Below, piece by piece: positions 45,126 through 54,654 of a stretch of 64,000 nt of DNA. This stretch comes from an uncultured Coriobacteriaceae bacterium (GTDB taxonomy: Bacteria > Actinomycetota > Coriobacteriia > Coriobacteriales > Eggerthellaceae), in contig URQU01000002.1 of assembly GCA_900550055.1 (NCBI GenBank), forward strand, positions 1-64,000, written 5' to 3'. A program made the position numbers and the translations under genes. Positions within the stretch are counted from its first letter, which is position 1, and each line of letters starts with the position of its first letter. Under the pieces are notes generated by a model, which saw nothing but the letters and a program-made list of their open reading frames with translations, was not told the DNA's origin and did no database searches.

Positions 45126-48100
45126 CTAGCGCTTAGCACGACGACGCATGATGATCAGCGCCGCGATGGACGCCGCGCCCGCCAGGGCCACTGCCGCAAG
45201 CGGCAGGACCAGGGCAAGCTTGTCATCGCCCGTCTGCGTCAGAACCTTGCCGACCAGCCCGCTCGGCGAGAAGGTCTTGCCGCCGGGCTGCGTGGGCTGC
45301 GCGGGCGCCGGAGGCTCGGCGTAGGTGTTCGTGAACGCGAGCACGTCGGCATCGCCTGCCACCGTTGCGTTCAAGTGGCCGAGCCCGTCATCGACGACCG
45401 TCACGGTCACCTTGTACGCGCGCTTGTCGTACGTCACGTTCGCCTGCGCATCGTCGAGCTCGGTGAGCGCGAACTCGTACGTGCCGGGCTTGTCGAACGT
45501 CAACGCCGGGAAGGCGATCTTGCCGTCGGCGGCGTTCTTCGCCTTAAGCTCGGTGCCGTCGGCCGCGGTCAGCACGAACGTGAACTGCCCGTCCTCAAGG
45601 TTCTTGCCCACCAGCGTCTTGGAGGCGCCGATAGTCACGGTCGTGGGCGTTGCCTGATAGGCGTTGGCGAAGGTCGCCTCGCGCGCGCCTTCCAGCGCAT
45701 GGGCCACGCTGAGCGTGCCGTCGCCGTTGTCCTTCACCGTGGTAACCACGGTGTACGTCGCGCCGTCGTAGGTCACGCCGTTGGCGACGGTGCCGCCCCC
45801 GACCTCGTGCAACGTGTAGCGATGCGTGCCGGGATACGTGTACTTCACCGCGCTCAGCGTCACGGTGCCGTCGGCGGCGTTAACGCCGGTCGCCACCACA
45901 TCTCCGCGCTCGAGCAGCTCGAACGCGAACTCGCCGGCGGCCATATCGCGGCCCGTCAGCGTCTTGGTCACCGTCACCTGGTCGGTCACGCTGGAGTTAG
46001 CAGGCTCCACCGTGTAGGTGTTGGCGAAGGAGAACGCCGGGGTTGCCGCATCGCCTTGGCGCTCGACCGTCAGCTTGCCGGCGCCGTCGTCGGTCACCTT
46101 GAAGCTGACCGTCTTGGTCGCTACGGCGTCGTTGGTCACGCCGGGCACGGATCCGCTCTCCGTCACCTTATAGGTGAACACGTGGGAACGGGGCTTGCCG
46201 GATTCGGGCTCCGGGTTAGTCGGCTGATCGGCCGGCTGGTTGCCGGGGGCAACCTCGTCGACCGTGCCGTTGTCGGTATCGGGAGCCGCTACGGCACCCG
46301 CACCCTGCCCGTCGCCTGCCGCGGGCTTGTCGCCCTCGTCAGCGGCAGCAGGCTTGTCGCCGTCATCGGCAGCCTGGGCGGAAGCGTTATCCGCATCCGC
46401 GGCAGCCTTCGATGCATCGGCATCAGCTACCTTCGCGGCACCCGCTTCGGCCTTGTCGGCATTCGCGATAGCCGTCTGGTCGTTCACGCCCAGGGCGCGG
46501 TTGAGGTCGTCCAACGTGAACGTGATGGAGCCGAAGTCCACGTTGCCGTCCGCCGTGTTCTTGGCGGTGGTGCGCTCGGGCATGGGAGCGGCCGCATCGT
46601 CGGAGGTCACCGTGAAGGTGAACTTGCCCTCGATGGAGGCCGGGGCAAGCCCGGGTGCCGCCTGCAGCATCTTCTTGCCGGACAGGCCCACCTGCACCGG
46701 ATCGCCCGTGGAGTACGTGTTCTCGAACTTCAGGCCATCGCCCAGGTTCGCCGTTGCCGTAAGCGAGCCATCGCCGTTATCGACGACCGTCACCGTGAAC
46801 GAGATCTGCTGCGTCTTCGGCGTGATACCCTGGTTAGCCAGGCCATCAGTCTTCTCGTAAGCCAGGTAGTTCACCTTCCACGAGATGACTCCCTTGTCGG
46901 AGGTCCTGGAGGCGTTTCCGTCCTTCACCAGGCCCTCAAGCATCTCGGTGGTGTAGTGAAGGCCGTCGAACGTCACGGCGCCATCGGCCGCGTTCTCGGC
47001 CGTCCGCAGGTCGTCCCCACCCGTTGCGTACTTCACCGCGAAGGTGAACTCGCCGGCGGAAAGCGGACGTCCCGTGAGCGCCTTGGTCGCCGTCACTTGA
47101 GCGGCCGCACCGCCCGGATTGTCGGTAGAGGCGGCATACGCGTTGGCGAAGGGAACCACCGCAGGGCCCGTACCGGCAGCAGACGGATCTGCGCCGTACA
47201 CGTACGTCTTGTCGCCCTTAGGTCCGGCCACCACGGTCTTGACCGTCAACGCGGCCTTCTCCGGGTTGTCCTCGACCGTCACCGTTACCGTGTACTCCGT
47301 CGTGTCGTAGGTGTAGCCGTTAACCTTTTCGCCTACCACCTCGACCACCTTATAGGTATACGTCTTGCCCACGTCGCTCTGACGCAGGACCACGTGCTGC
47401 TCGCCCAGCGCGGATTTCACGGCTTGCACGCCATCGGTAGCTGCGGGCATGGCGATCTCGGCACCCTCCAGCGGCAGGCCCAGCGCGTACGCCGACGCCT
47501 CGTCACCAGGAGTCACCTTGATGGCGAACTGACCCTCGGTCATATCGCGGCCGGTCAGGGTCTTGGCCACGTTCAGGCCGCCCGCCGTCGTGTAATCGAT
47601 TTCAGCAGCGTAGCGGTTCACGAACCTGGTGTTCTCCGCAACTGCAGAGGCCTTGAGCGTACCGGAACCGTCGTCGGACACGGTCACCTTGATGGTGGCC
47701 ACGTTGTCGTCGTACTGGATACCCGGCAGCTTATGGCCGTCGGCGGGCACGACCTCGCGCACCTCGTAGGTGAACGTGCGCTTATGGTCAGGCTCGGCCT
47801 TCACCATATCGGACGTGAACGTGATGGCCCCGAACCCGAAGCCCTCCGCGTTCGCCTTGGTCACCGTCGCGCTGGTCACATCGTTGCCTGCGGCGTCCTT
47901 GGGCAGCGGACCGCCATCAAGCGCCTTCAGCTCGAACGTGAACTCGTCGGAGTCAATCCAATCGCGACCCTCGAGCACCTTGTTCAGGCCGGCGGCGGCA
48001 GTGTCGTAGCTGGTCGGGGTTGCCTGATAGCCGTTCACGAACGCCACGGTCGCGGAATCGACAACCTCCCCATCCAGTTTGGTGGTCAGCGTCAGATGCT

Positions 48101-51100
48101 TGTCATCATCGTCGCTCATGCCCACCGTGATCTCGAGCGTATGCACGCTGTCGTCATAGGTGACGCCGGGCTTAGCATCGGCGGGCACAACCTCGCGCAC
48201 TTCGTATGCGAACGTCTTGCCGATATCGGCTTGCGTGAACGCGACGCCGTTCATCTTCGCCATATCGCACGCGACGCCATCGGCACGCGCAGCGTTGGTG
48301 AAGCTGCGGTCGGAATCTGCCAAGCGAGATTCGGCATCTTCCGCAGACACGGTATCGGATTTCACGCCATGGATGCTGAAGGAGAACTCATCAGCTGCCA
48401 TATCGCGGCCGTTCAGCGTCTTCTGGACGGTGATGCCGGAGAACTGCGCATTCCGCTCGTACTTGTTCTCGAAATTCGCCGGCCCGTTGTCGTAGCTCAC
48501 CTCGGCGACCAGCTTGCCCTTATGGTCATCGGTCACCGTGACCGTAACCTTGTGCACGTGGCGATCGAACACGATGCCGCCGGTTGCGGTGCCCGCTGCA
48601 TCAAGATCGTTGCCGCAGTACTTATCCTCCTGCACCGCGAACGAATACGTGCCGGGCTTCTTGAACGTCATCTCGCCAAAGGAGAACCTAGTCTCATCGC
48701 CCGCCTTCGCGCCGCTCACCACGGCTTCTTCGGCACCCTTCGGGATGATGATGCTGCCGTCGTCAATGGCCTTCTGCGTGGCGCCATCCGCCGCGCTCAG
48801 CTTGAAGCCGAACGCCTCGCCTTCCGCCATATCGCGGCCGGTCAGCACCTTGGTGCCGTGAATCGCCGTATCGCCCTCGAGCTTAGCGGAATCGGGTTTG
48901 TACGAGTTATCGAAACTGAACATGGCGCCGGTAATCGGCTCTTCGCTATCGTTCTCGTAGTACCCGGCGCTCACTTTAAGTTCGCCGGCAACATCCTTGA
49001 TGGTCACCTTCGCGGTCCAAACCGTCCGATCGTACACCATACCCGCCGGGTCGAAGGTTTTGTCGTCCAGGACATCTCGCACAGCACGCCACTCGCCGTT
49101 GACCTCGACCGCCTCGACGATCTTGTATTCGAAGGTAGCATCGGTCTCCCCGTAAGGAATATCGTTAAACGTGAACGTCGCCTGCGGGAACGCGATGCCG
49201 CCGCCTGCCTCGACCGTGGTCAGAACGCCGCGCCATTTATCGCGATCGACGCGCGTCGCGCCTCCGCCCTCGGGCAACGGCGCCTTGGCGTTGTCCGTGC
49301 AAACAATCACGTGGAACATGTCCAGTTTAAGGGGGTTCTCGCCCGTTGCGTCCGTATACGTCTTCGTTCCGCTGGGAGTCCACTTCACCTCAGAGGCGTT
49401 GTACTCGTTCACAAACTTTGCCGTATCGTCCTCGATGGGCTGCGGCTTCTCATATTTCACGCCGTCATCGCCTACCAGCTTCGTCATCTTAGACTCCACC
49501 GTCAGCGTACCATTGTGGTCCTTGTCGGTTACCGTCACGACGACCTGGTACAACGCCTGGGATGCGCTCACGCCGGGATTCAAAGTGCTGAGCGCCTCGG
49601 ACTCCCAAATCTCATACGTGTACGTGCCCGGCTTCGTGTAGCTGATGTCCTGGAACTGGAAGTGCACCTTTGTATCAGCTGGAGTACCATACGGCTGCGT
49701 TACCTTGACACGCGTCTCGCCCAGGGTGTCGGTCGGCGGCATCGGCGCCTCAACGGACGTGTCGGCATCCTTCAGAATGAACGTGAACTCGTCGGTTTCA
49801 AGCCAAGCGCGTCCGGTCAGCACCTTCTCGCCCTTGAGGTACGTCTCGCCATCCAGCGTGCCGGATGCGGCGTACGTGTTCTTGTACGTTACCGCGCTCG
49901 TTTCCCCAGCGGCGATCTGGCCCTCCGCACCGGCGGCCTCTGCCGTGAAGCCGTCGCGCGACGTCTCGCTTACCTTATAGTCCCAGCCCGCGGAAAGCCC
50001 GTACACGTACAGGGTCTCGCCCGGCTTCAGGAAATGCTTCGCCTCGCCGTTCTGGCCGAACGCCAGCACGAACTTATTGCCTTGCTGCTCGCCGTTCGCG
50101 TTCTTCACCACGGCGTTGAAGCTCTTGCCGACGGCATCTTGCATGGCGATGGCGAACTCGAAGGATTCGTTCGCGAAATCAGCCGCGTTATACCCATCGG
50201 GCAGCTGCAGCTGCTTCGTCACCGTCAGCGTGCCGGGCACATCGACGCTCAGCTTGCCGTTATTGCCCAGATGGGCGTTGATGAGCGTTTCCGCGGAAGA
50301 CTGCTCGATGCCGCTCCACTTCGGGTTCAGAACGTCCGTGGCCGTGGCCGTGCGGTTCTCTTCCTTGACCTTGTGCAGTTCGTTAATGTAGGTCAAACGC
50401 GGCGTGCCGGACTTGAAGTAACAGGCACCCGTGGAGGAATCCTTGCCGATAGCGCCCTCGACCTTCTCAGCGGCATCGCCGGGGAAGGACACATGCTCGG
50501 TCTTCGCGACGGGCTTGCCGCCTTCCATGGCGTAGTAGCTGTGCTTGTAGTAGTACGTGGAACCCTTCTCTACCGACTTCGCAGGAATAGTGCACGCCTG
50601 GTCGGTGTAGATGGGCGTGTCCTGCGTGAAGTAATAGTAGCTATTGCCCGCTGCCGGCTGGAACGTGGCGACCACGTCGCCCGTTTCCTTGCCGGTCCAC
50701 TTGTTGGCATAGAAGTTCACCTTGCCTGTTGCGTCGGTGTTCTTCTCCATATACGCCTTCATGGCGTCATCGGGATTCTCCAGCAGATCGAGCGCCGCCG
50801 GCTTCACGCCGGAGGAGTACAGCACCGAGATCGGCGCGGTGTCCGAGACGCTCATGGTATCCTTCGCCAGGTCGATGGCGAAGTTGCGCAGCGGAATCAA
50901 GGACGCGGGCACCTTCACCTGCACCTTGTCGCCCACCGCAGCATCGCTCGCACGCGTGACGGTGATCACGATGTCCTTCAGGTCGGCAGCAGCCAAGCCG
51001 GAATGCACGTCACCGCTGAAATGGTACGTGTCGACGGTTCCATTCGTGGTCTTGGACTTGCAGCCGTACACTGTTCCGTTGTACACGAGCTTGGACAGGT

Positions 51101-52331
51101 CGGTAACCTGCATGTAATCGCCCAGCTGATCGTCAAAGGTGATGTAGCCGGTCTCGTGCTCGAAGCCTTCGCTCGTCTCCGTCGGATAGCCGGCGCCCGT
51201 CGAGATCTCCTTGGAGATGTCGTCGAACACGCGCTTCAACTCGTCGGCGTTGGTCGCGCTCTTGTAGAACGCGGCGTCTTTACCGTCGGAGCCCTTCGCG
51301 CGGTCGCCGAAGCTCCATTTGTATTCGCCCGACCACCAACTCGTTTTCTCATATGAATACGTCGCAGACGGGTAGTTGCTCGACACGGCATGCATGAACT
51401 TGTTCTCATTGGAAACGTCATCGGGATCAGGATACTTGGCCGGATCTGCGCCCTCGAAGATGCCGATGGAGTACACCGCAGCACCCGCATCCTTCATATC
51501 CTTAGCGTGCCCAACGGCGCTCGAGGCGACGTCCGGAGAGAAATCGCTATATTCCGTCGGCGTGCCATCGGTGAAGAAGATGACGACCTTCTTGGCATCG
51601 GAACGACCAGAGGTCTGATCCTTCGCAAGCTCCAAGCCTGCGGCAGCATTCGTTGCGCCGGCTGGCTTGATAGCGTTCACTTGAGACGAGAAGTCGCTTT
51701 TCGTATCGTTGGTGCACGGAGCCAGCGTCTTCATCACCTGACTGTAGTTGTACCAATGTCCGCCATCGCGATACCTGTCGTTGCCGACACTCTCGGTCTT
51801 GGTTCCAGCGAACTTCACGATGGAGACCTGATGCTGCTTGGCGGCATCCTTGACCGTCGCGTTCTGCTTGGCGATCTCGTCGATGAACGAGTTCGCCGCG
51901 CTCTTGAGCGCATCGATACGCTTCGTCGTGTCGCCGCCTCCCATGGGGTCGTCCATCGACCCGGAGGCGTCGAGCACCAACACGATGTCAAGCGGCGTGG
52001 TCGCCGTATCGGACAGGTTCGAAGTGGACGACAGCGCCGTGAGCGCGGTCAGGAAGTCTGCACCGTTCTCCTTGGATATGGTGACGCCGTTCTTGCTAAT
52101 CTCGCCATCTGACACGGTCTTGTCGGTCCAGATGCGCCCGACGCTCGACGTATCATTCTCGATAAGCCCCTGCCAATCCCAAATGGTCGAGGGGTCCGTG
52201 ACAGCGGTCTTATTGCCGCTGTACGTTGTCGCCGACGAGTCTTCCGCGAACGCCGCGCCGCCGAACAGCGGCGACAACGCAAGCACCAGCACGGCGGCTA
52301 ACGCTGCCTTGAAACGCTTCGTCGATTTCAT
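45126..52331 (-). CDS. Giant VWA and pilin-isopeptide repeat surface adhesin
   Basis: This 2401-residue cell-wall protein starts after AAGGAGGCGAGGAT. A signal peptide ends after AFA at 29. A von Willebrand A domain (about 113-330) has an intact MIDAS DASGS (121-125). A non-repeated segment and a DUF5979-like domain follow. About ten Spy0128/FctA-type isopeptide domains come next, most opening with a version of KTLTGRDM. One is interrupted by an Ala/Asp-rich insert. The C-terminus has LTQTG (2364-2368), a hydrophobic span and RRRAKR, an LPXTG-like sorting signal. It probably extends from the wall and binds host or matrix ligands. It is divergent from the LuxR regulator, which may control it. 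Confidence 0.93.
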   Translation of the reverse strand: MKSTKRFKAALAAVLVLALSPLFGGAAFAEDSSATTYSGNKTAVTDPSTIWDWQGLIENDTSSVGRIWTDKTVSDGEISKNGVTISKENGADFLTALTALSSTSNLSDTATTPLDIVLVLDASGSMDDPMGGGDTTKRIDALKSAANSFIDEIAKQNATVKDAAKQHQVSIVKFAGTKTESVGNDRYRDGGHWYNYSQVMKTLAPCTNDTKSDFSSQVNAIKPAGATNAAAGLELAKDQTSGRSDAKKVVIFFTDGTPTEYSDFSPDVASSAVGHAKDMKDAGAAVYSIGIFEGADPAKYPDPDDVSNENKFMHAVSSNYPSATYSYEKTSWWSGEYKWSFGDRAKGSDGKDAAFYKSATNADELKRVFDDISKEISTGAGYPTETSEGFEHETGYITFDDQLGDYMQVTDLSKLVYNGTVYGCKSKTTNGTVDTYHFSGDVHSGLAAADLKDIVITVTRASDAAVGDKVQVKVPASLIPLRNFAIDLAKDTMSVSDTAPISVLYSSGVKPAALDLLENPDDAMKAYMEKNTDATGKVNFYANKWTGKETGDVVATFQPAAGNSYYYFTQDTPIYTDQACTIPAKSVEKGSTYYYKHSYYAMEGGKPVAKTEHVSFPGDAAEKVEGAIGKDSSTGACYFKSGTPRLTYINELHKVKEENRTATATDVLNPKWSGIEQSSAETLINAHLGNNGKLSVDVPGTLTVTKQLQLPDGYNAADFANESFEFAIAMQDAVGKSFNAVVKNANGEQQGNKFVLAFGQNGEAKHFLKPGETLYVYGLSAGWDYKVSETSRDGFTAEAAGAEGQIAAGETSAVTYKNTYAASGTLDGETYLKGEKVLTGRAWLETDEFTFILKDADTSVEAPMPPTDTLGETRVKVTQPYGTPADTKVHFQFQDISYTKPGTYTYEIWESEALSTLNPGVSASQALYQVVVTVTDKDHNGTLTVESKMTKLVGDDGVKYEKPQPIEDDTAKFVNEYNASEVKWTPSGTKTYTDATGENPLKLDMFHVIVCTDNAKAPLPEGGGATRVDRDKWRGVLTTVEAGGGIAFPQATFTFNDIPYGETDATFEYKIVEAVEVNGEWRAVRDVLDDKTFDPAGMVYDRTVWTAKVTIKDVAGELKVSAGYYENDSEEPITGAMFSFDNSYKPDSAKLEGDTAIHGTKVLTGRDMAEGEAFGFKLSAADGATQKAIDDGSIIIPKGAEEAVVSGAKAGDETRFSFGEMTFKKPGTYSFAVQEDKYCGNDLDAAGTATGGIVFDRHVHKVTVTVTDDHKGKLVAEVSYDNGPANFENKYERNAQFSGITVQKTLNGRDMAADEFSFSIHGVKSDTVSAEDAESRLADSDRSFTNAARADGVACDMAKMNGVAFTQADIGKTFAYEVREVVPADAKPGVTYDDSVHTLEITVGMSDDDDKHLTLTTKLDGEVVDSATVAFVNGYQATPTSYDTAAAGLNKVLEGRDWIDSDEFTFELKALDGGPLPKDAAGNDVTSATVTKANAEGFGFGAITFTSDMVKAEPDHKRTFTYEVREVVPADGHKLPGIQYDDNVATIKVTVSDDGSGTLKASAVAENTRFVNRYAAEIDYTTAGGLNVAKTLTGRDMTEGQFAIKVTPGDEASAYALGLPLEGAEIAMPAATDGVQAVKSALGEQHVVLRQSDVGKTYTYKVVEVVGEKVNGYTYDTTEYTVTVTVEDNPEKAALTVKTVVAGPKGDKTYVYGADPSAAGTGPAVVPFANAYAASTDNPGGAAAQVTATKALTGRPLSAGEFTFAVKYATGGDDLRTAENAADGAVTFDGLHYTTEMLEGLVKDGNASRTSDKGVISWKVNYLAYEKTDGLANQGITPKTQQISFTVTVVDNGDGSLTATANLGDGLKFENTYSTGDPVQVGLSGKKMLQAAPGLAPASIEGKFTFTVTSDDAAAPMPERTTAKNTADGNVDFGSITFTLDDLNRALGVNDQTAIANADKAEAGAAKVADADASKAAADADNASAQAADDGDKPAAADEGDKPAAGDGQGAGAVAAPDTDNGTVDEVAPGNQPADQPTNPEPESGKPRSHVFTYKVTESGSVPGVTNDAVATKTVSFKVTDDGAGKLTVERQGDAATPAFSFANTYTVEPANSSVTDQVTVTKTLTGRDMAAGEFAFELLERGDVVATGVNAADGTVTLSAVKYTYPGTHRYTLHEVGGGTVANGVTYDGATYTVVTTVKDNGDGTLSVAHALEGAREATFANAYQATPTTVTIGASKTLVGKNLEDGQFTFVLTAADGTELKAKNAADGKIAFPALTFDKPGTYEFALTELDDAQANVTYDKRAYKVTVTVVDDGLGHLNATVAGDADVLAFTNTYAEPPAPAQPTQPGGKTFSPSGLVGKVLTQTGDDKLALVLPLAAVALAGAASIAALIIMRRRAKR

Positions 52332-52598
52332 ATCCTCGCCTCCTTCCACCGCATCGCGGCCTTCCATATCCCCTCGCGCTTGCATATGCGCGCGCTCGGG
52401 CTTTTCCGGTACCCTGACGTCTTCATGGGCCCGCTCCTTCCCGCACGGTTCTCCCCATGCCATGGCGCCCCGCCGACGTCGGCATTTCCCCACCAATCGT
52501 CGAACGCGCGCACAGCCCGAAACCGCGCATCGCACCAGCGGCGCAGACGGCGTTTAGCCGTTGCACCTCCTGGTCACATCATCGCCAAAGGGGGACAC

Positions 52599-52682
52599 AT
52601 GGAACTACGCCGTATATGCGAACGTGCGACCCGGCTATTCCGTTTTCGCAGGTGGGCGAAGGGGCGTCAGGGGGTCGTATAA
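52599..52682 (+). CDS. Possible 27-residue basic leader peptide
   Basis: A short frame starting MELRRICERATRLF has a strong AAAGGGGGACAC ribosome binding site. The product is rich in arginine and its stop codon lies inside the 52670-52691 palindrome. It could be a leader peptide or chance. Confidence 0.3.
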   Translation: MELRRICERATRLFRFRRWAKGRQGVV

Positions 52683-52691
52683 ACGACCCCC
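52670..52691. promoter_or_regulatory. 22-bp perfect palindrome, candidate operator
   Basis: GGGGGTCGT, ATAA, ACGACCCCC forms a perfect inverted repeat whose centre includes TATAAA on the plus strand and TTATAC on the minus strand, both -10-like. It lies between the adhesin and LuxR genes. Confidence 0.5.
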
Positions 52692-52834
52692 ATGGACAAT
52701 ACGGTCAAACTATGAACGCTCCCCGAGAACTCGCGTCCAAAGTTAGCCATCTGGGGGAAATTGAAAAACGAAGGAAATGCAGCATGGGATACAATAAAGA
52801 AAAGGGCATAGACACACCTGGAAGGAGGGGCGCG

Positions 52835-54421
52835 ATGGGCAACGCGAAACGCGAAAATAGACTGCTGTTTTGCGCGCTTGCGTTGTTCTTCTTCGTGTTC
52901 CTCGAGTCCACCCTGTTCTTCCAAGCCAACCTAGCTCAACCTGGAGGGCATGGTCCTTTCCTCTCGCAGTTCCCTATCCAAGGTGCCAGCACCCTGGGCC
53001 TGCTGGCCTTTCCCCTTAAAAACCGTTTGGTAGGCGAAAAGGGCCGACCAATGTTCATGGGGGCCGTTACCGTCCTTGGGGTCGCATGCCTCATTGGAAT
53101 CGCCTTCGCATCATCGCCGCTGGTGATCGCGTGCACGGGCGCGGTAGGGTTCTTCCTCATCGGGCTTGCGGGCGGCACCGTGTACTGGGCAACGTGCGTG
53201 AGGTCGCGCAGCATCACGCGGTTCGCAACGCTGATCGGCGGCAGCCACGCGCTTGGCGTGCTCGCACAGATCCCCTTGCTCGGGTTTACGTCGAACCACC
53301 TGGTCGAAGCCGTCGTGCTTTCCGCGGGTATCATCGCCCTCGGCGCGATCAATGCGCGCATATGGCCGCTCCGATCCGCGCTCACAGACTTTTCTGCGAA
53401 GAGAACAGGGCGCGGAAGGAACCACCTCAAGAGCAGCGAACTTGCCGGCTGGCGACTTGATCACCTGACCCCTCGCACCGCCGTCATCGTGATTTTCGCC
53501 TTGGTGCTGCTTTTCTCCGTGCTGTTCAACACGCTCTACACCTTTATAGACATTGGCTCGCCCTGGACCAGCCAATACACCAACATAACGCCGCGCGTCC
53601 TGATGGCAGTCGGAGGCTTCACCGGCGGCGTGATGTTCGACCTGCACCGGGCGCGTTACCTGGGCATCGCCATGTTCTGGATGATGCTGCTCTCGGTCGG
53701 CGCAATGCTCTGGGTGGAGGCGGGCGGGCCGTACGTTGTCGGAGAGGTCGTCTACTTCCTGGGCTCGGGCGTGTTCATGACGTTCTACACCACGGTGTTC
53801 GTCTGGATAGCGCAGTTCCTGCGCGCACCCGACCTGTGGTGCAGCATGGGGCGAGCGCTCAACAACGTGACCGCCATCGCGATCGGCGCACCTGCGCTGC
53901 TGGTGATCAACCTGATGAGCCCCATAGCCGTTGTCGTGCTGCTGGTCCCCCTGATCATCGGCATCAACGCACTGCTCTTCGCCGCCGGCATGCTGGACCT
54001 GCATCCACGCCCGAGGGCCGACGAAGCCGCAGGGCGCACCGGGCAGCAAGTCGGCGCTCCCGGTTCCGCCGACAACATCACGCCTGTTCAAGCGGCAATA
54101 AGCGAGCGCATGCCTGTTGCCAGCGAAGCCGCACATGGCATCGCCAATGGCGACATGCCCGTCCAATCGGCAGCAACCGATCATGCACCGGAAGCCGCCA
54201 TCGACCCCGAATCGCACCTTGCGGATTTCGCCGGCCGTTTCTCGCTCACGCCGCGCGAGACCGAGGTGCTTGCCACCGTCACCGCCGACGAGCGTCCGCT
54301 CAAGCATGTGGCAGCGGACATGGGTATCTCCCTGCGCGTACTCCAGCGGCACCTGACCTCGCTGTATCAGAAGACCGGCACGCAATCCCGCGTCGGCCTC
54401 ACGAAGCTGTTCTGGGAATAG
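52835..54421 (+). CDS. Multi-membrane-span LuxR-type regulator
   Basis: This 528-residue protein has about twelve membrane segments (1-400), resembling an MFS-like sensor, a disordered linker (about 400-460) and a C-terminal LuxR helix-turn-helix (about 463-528; SLTPRETEVLATV, HVAADMGISLRVLQRHLTSLYQKTG). Large families of such membrane-bound LuxR proteins occur in Eggerthellaceae. It starts after AAGGAGGGGCGCG. It is divergent from the giant adhesin, a likely but unproven target. Confidence 0.9.
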   Translation: MGNAKRENRLLFCALALFFFVFLESTLFFQANLAQPGGHGPFLSQFPIQGASTLGLLAFPLKNRLVGEKGRPMFMGAVTVLGVACLIGIAFASSPLVIACTGAVGFFLIGLAGGTVYWATCVRSRSITRFATLIGGSHALGVLAQIPLLGFTSNHLVEAVVLSAGIIALGAINARIWPLRSALTDFSAKRTGRGRNHLKSSELAGWRLDHLTPRTAVIVIFALVLLFSVLFNTLYTFIDIGSPWTSQYTNITPRVLMAVGGFTGGVMFDLHRARYLGIAMFWMMLLSVGAMLWVEAGGPYVVGEVVYFLGSGVFMTFYTTVFVWIAQFLRAPDLWCSMGRALNNVTAIAIGAPALLVINLMSPIAVVVLLVPLIIGINALLFAAGMLDLHPRPRADEAAGRTGQQVGAPGSADNITPVQAAISERMPVASEAAHGIANGDMPVQSAATDHAPEAAIDPESHLADFAGRFSLTPRETEVLATVTADERPLKHVAADMGISLRVLQRHLTSLYQKTGTQSRVGLTKLFWE

Positions 54422-54567
54422 CATCCCTTCGCCCGACCACATCTCCGCGCGCAATATCGCACGCCGCAGGAAAGCCGCGAGGAGGCTGCGCAAACAACCG
54501 GCAAACCCCGCGAAACCGTTCGCACGCTTCCCTATCTTGAACGGCGCAGGGATTCCATAACATGCGA

Positions 54568-54603
54568 AAACCCCGCCGCAACCGAAGTTGCGACGGGGTT
54601 TCC
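54568..54603. terminator. Bidirectional intrinsic terminator
   Basis: AACCCCGCCGCAAC (54569-54582) pairs with GTTGCGACGGGGTT (54587-54600; one mismatch). A-runs and T-runs flank it, between the convergent LuxR and cstA genes. Confidence 0.85.
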
Positions 54604-54654
54604 AATCTCAAAAGGCGCAGATTCGCGCAACCTTCCCTTTAGCGAAGCACCGGC

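Larger units (their letters stand above)
52332..52834. promoter_or_regulatory. Shared upstream region of adhesin and LuxR regulator
   Basis: About 500 bases between divergent genes. It contains a possible 27-codon ORF (52599-52682), a perfect 22-base palindrome (52670-52691), and TACAAT at 52790-52795, about 39 bases before the regulator start. Confidence 0.5.

Noticed and set aside
44931..51356. Very long open frame (over 2000 codons) on the plus strand opposite the giant adhesin
   Set aside because: It mirrors the repeats of the adhesin gene, has no ribosome binding site or domain, and arises from GC-rich codon bias. The minus strand has the signal peptide, VWA domain and sorting signal.
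52786..52834. In-frame ATG at 52784 as an earlier start of the LuxR regulator
   Set aside because: It overlaps the predicted -10 box, and the ATG at 52835 has a perfect ribosome binding site and begins directly before the first membrane segment.
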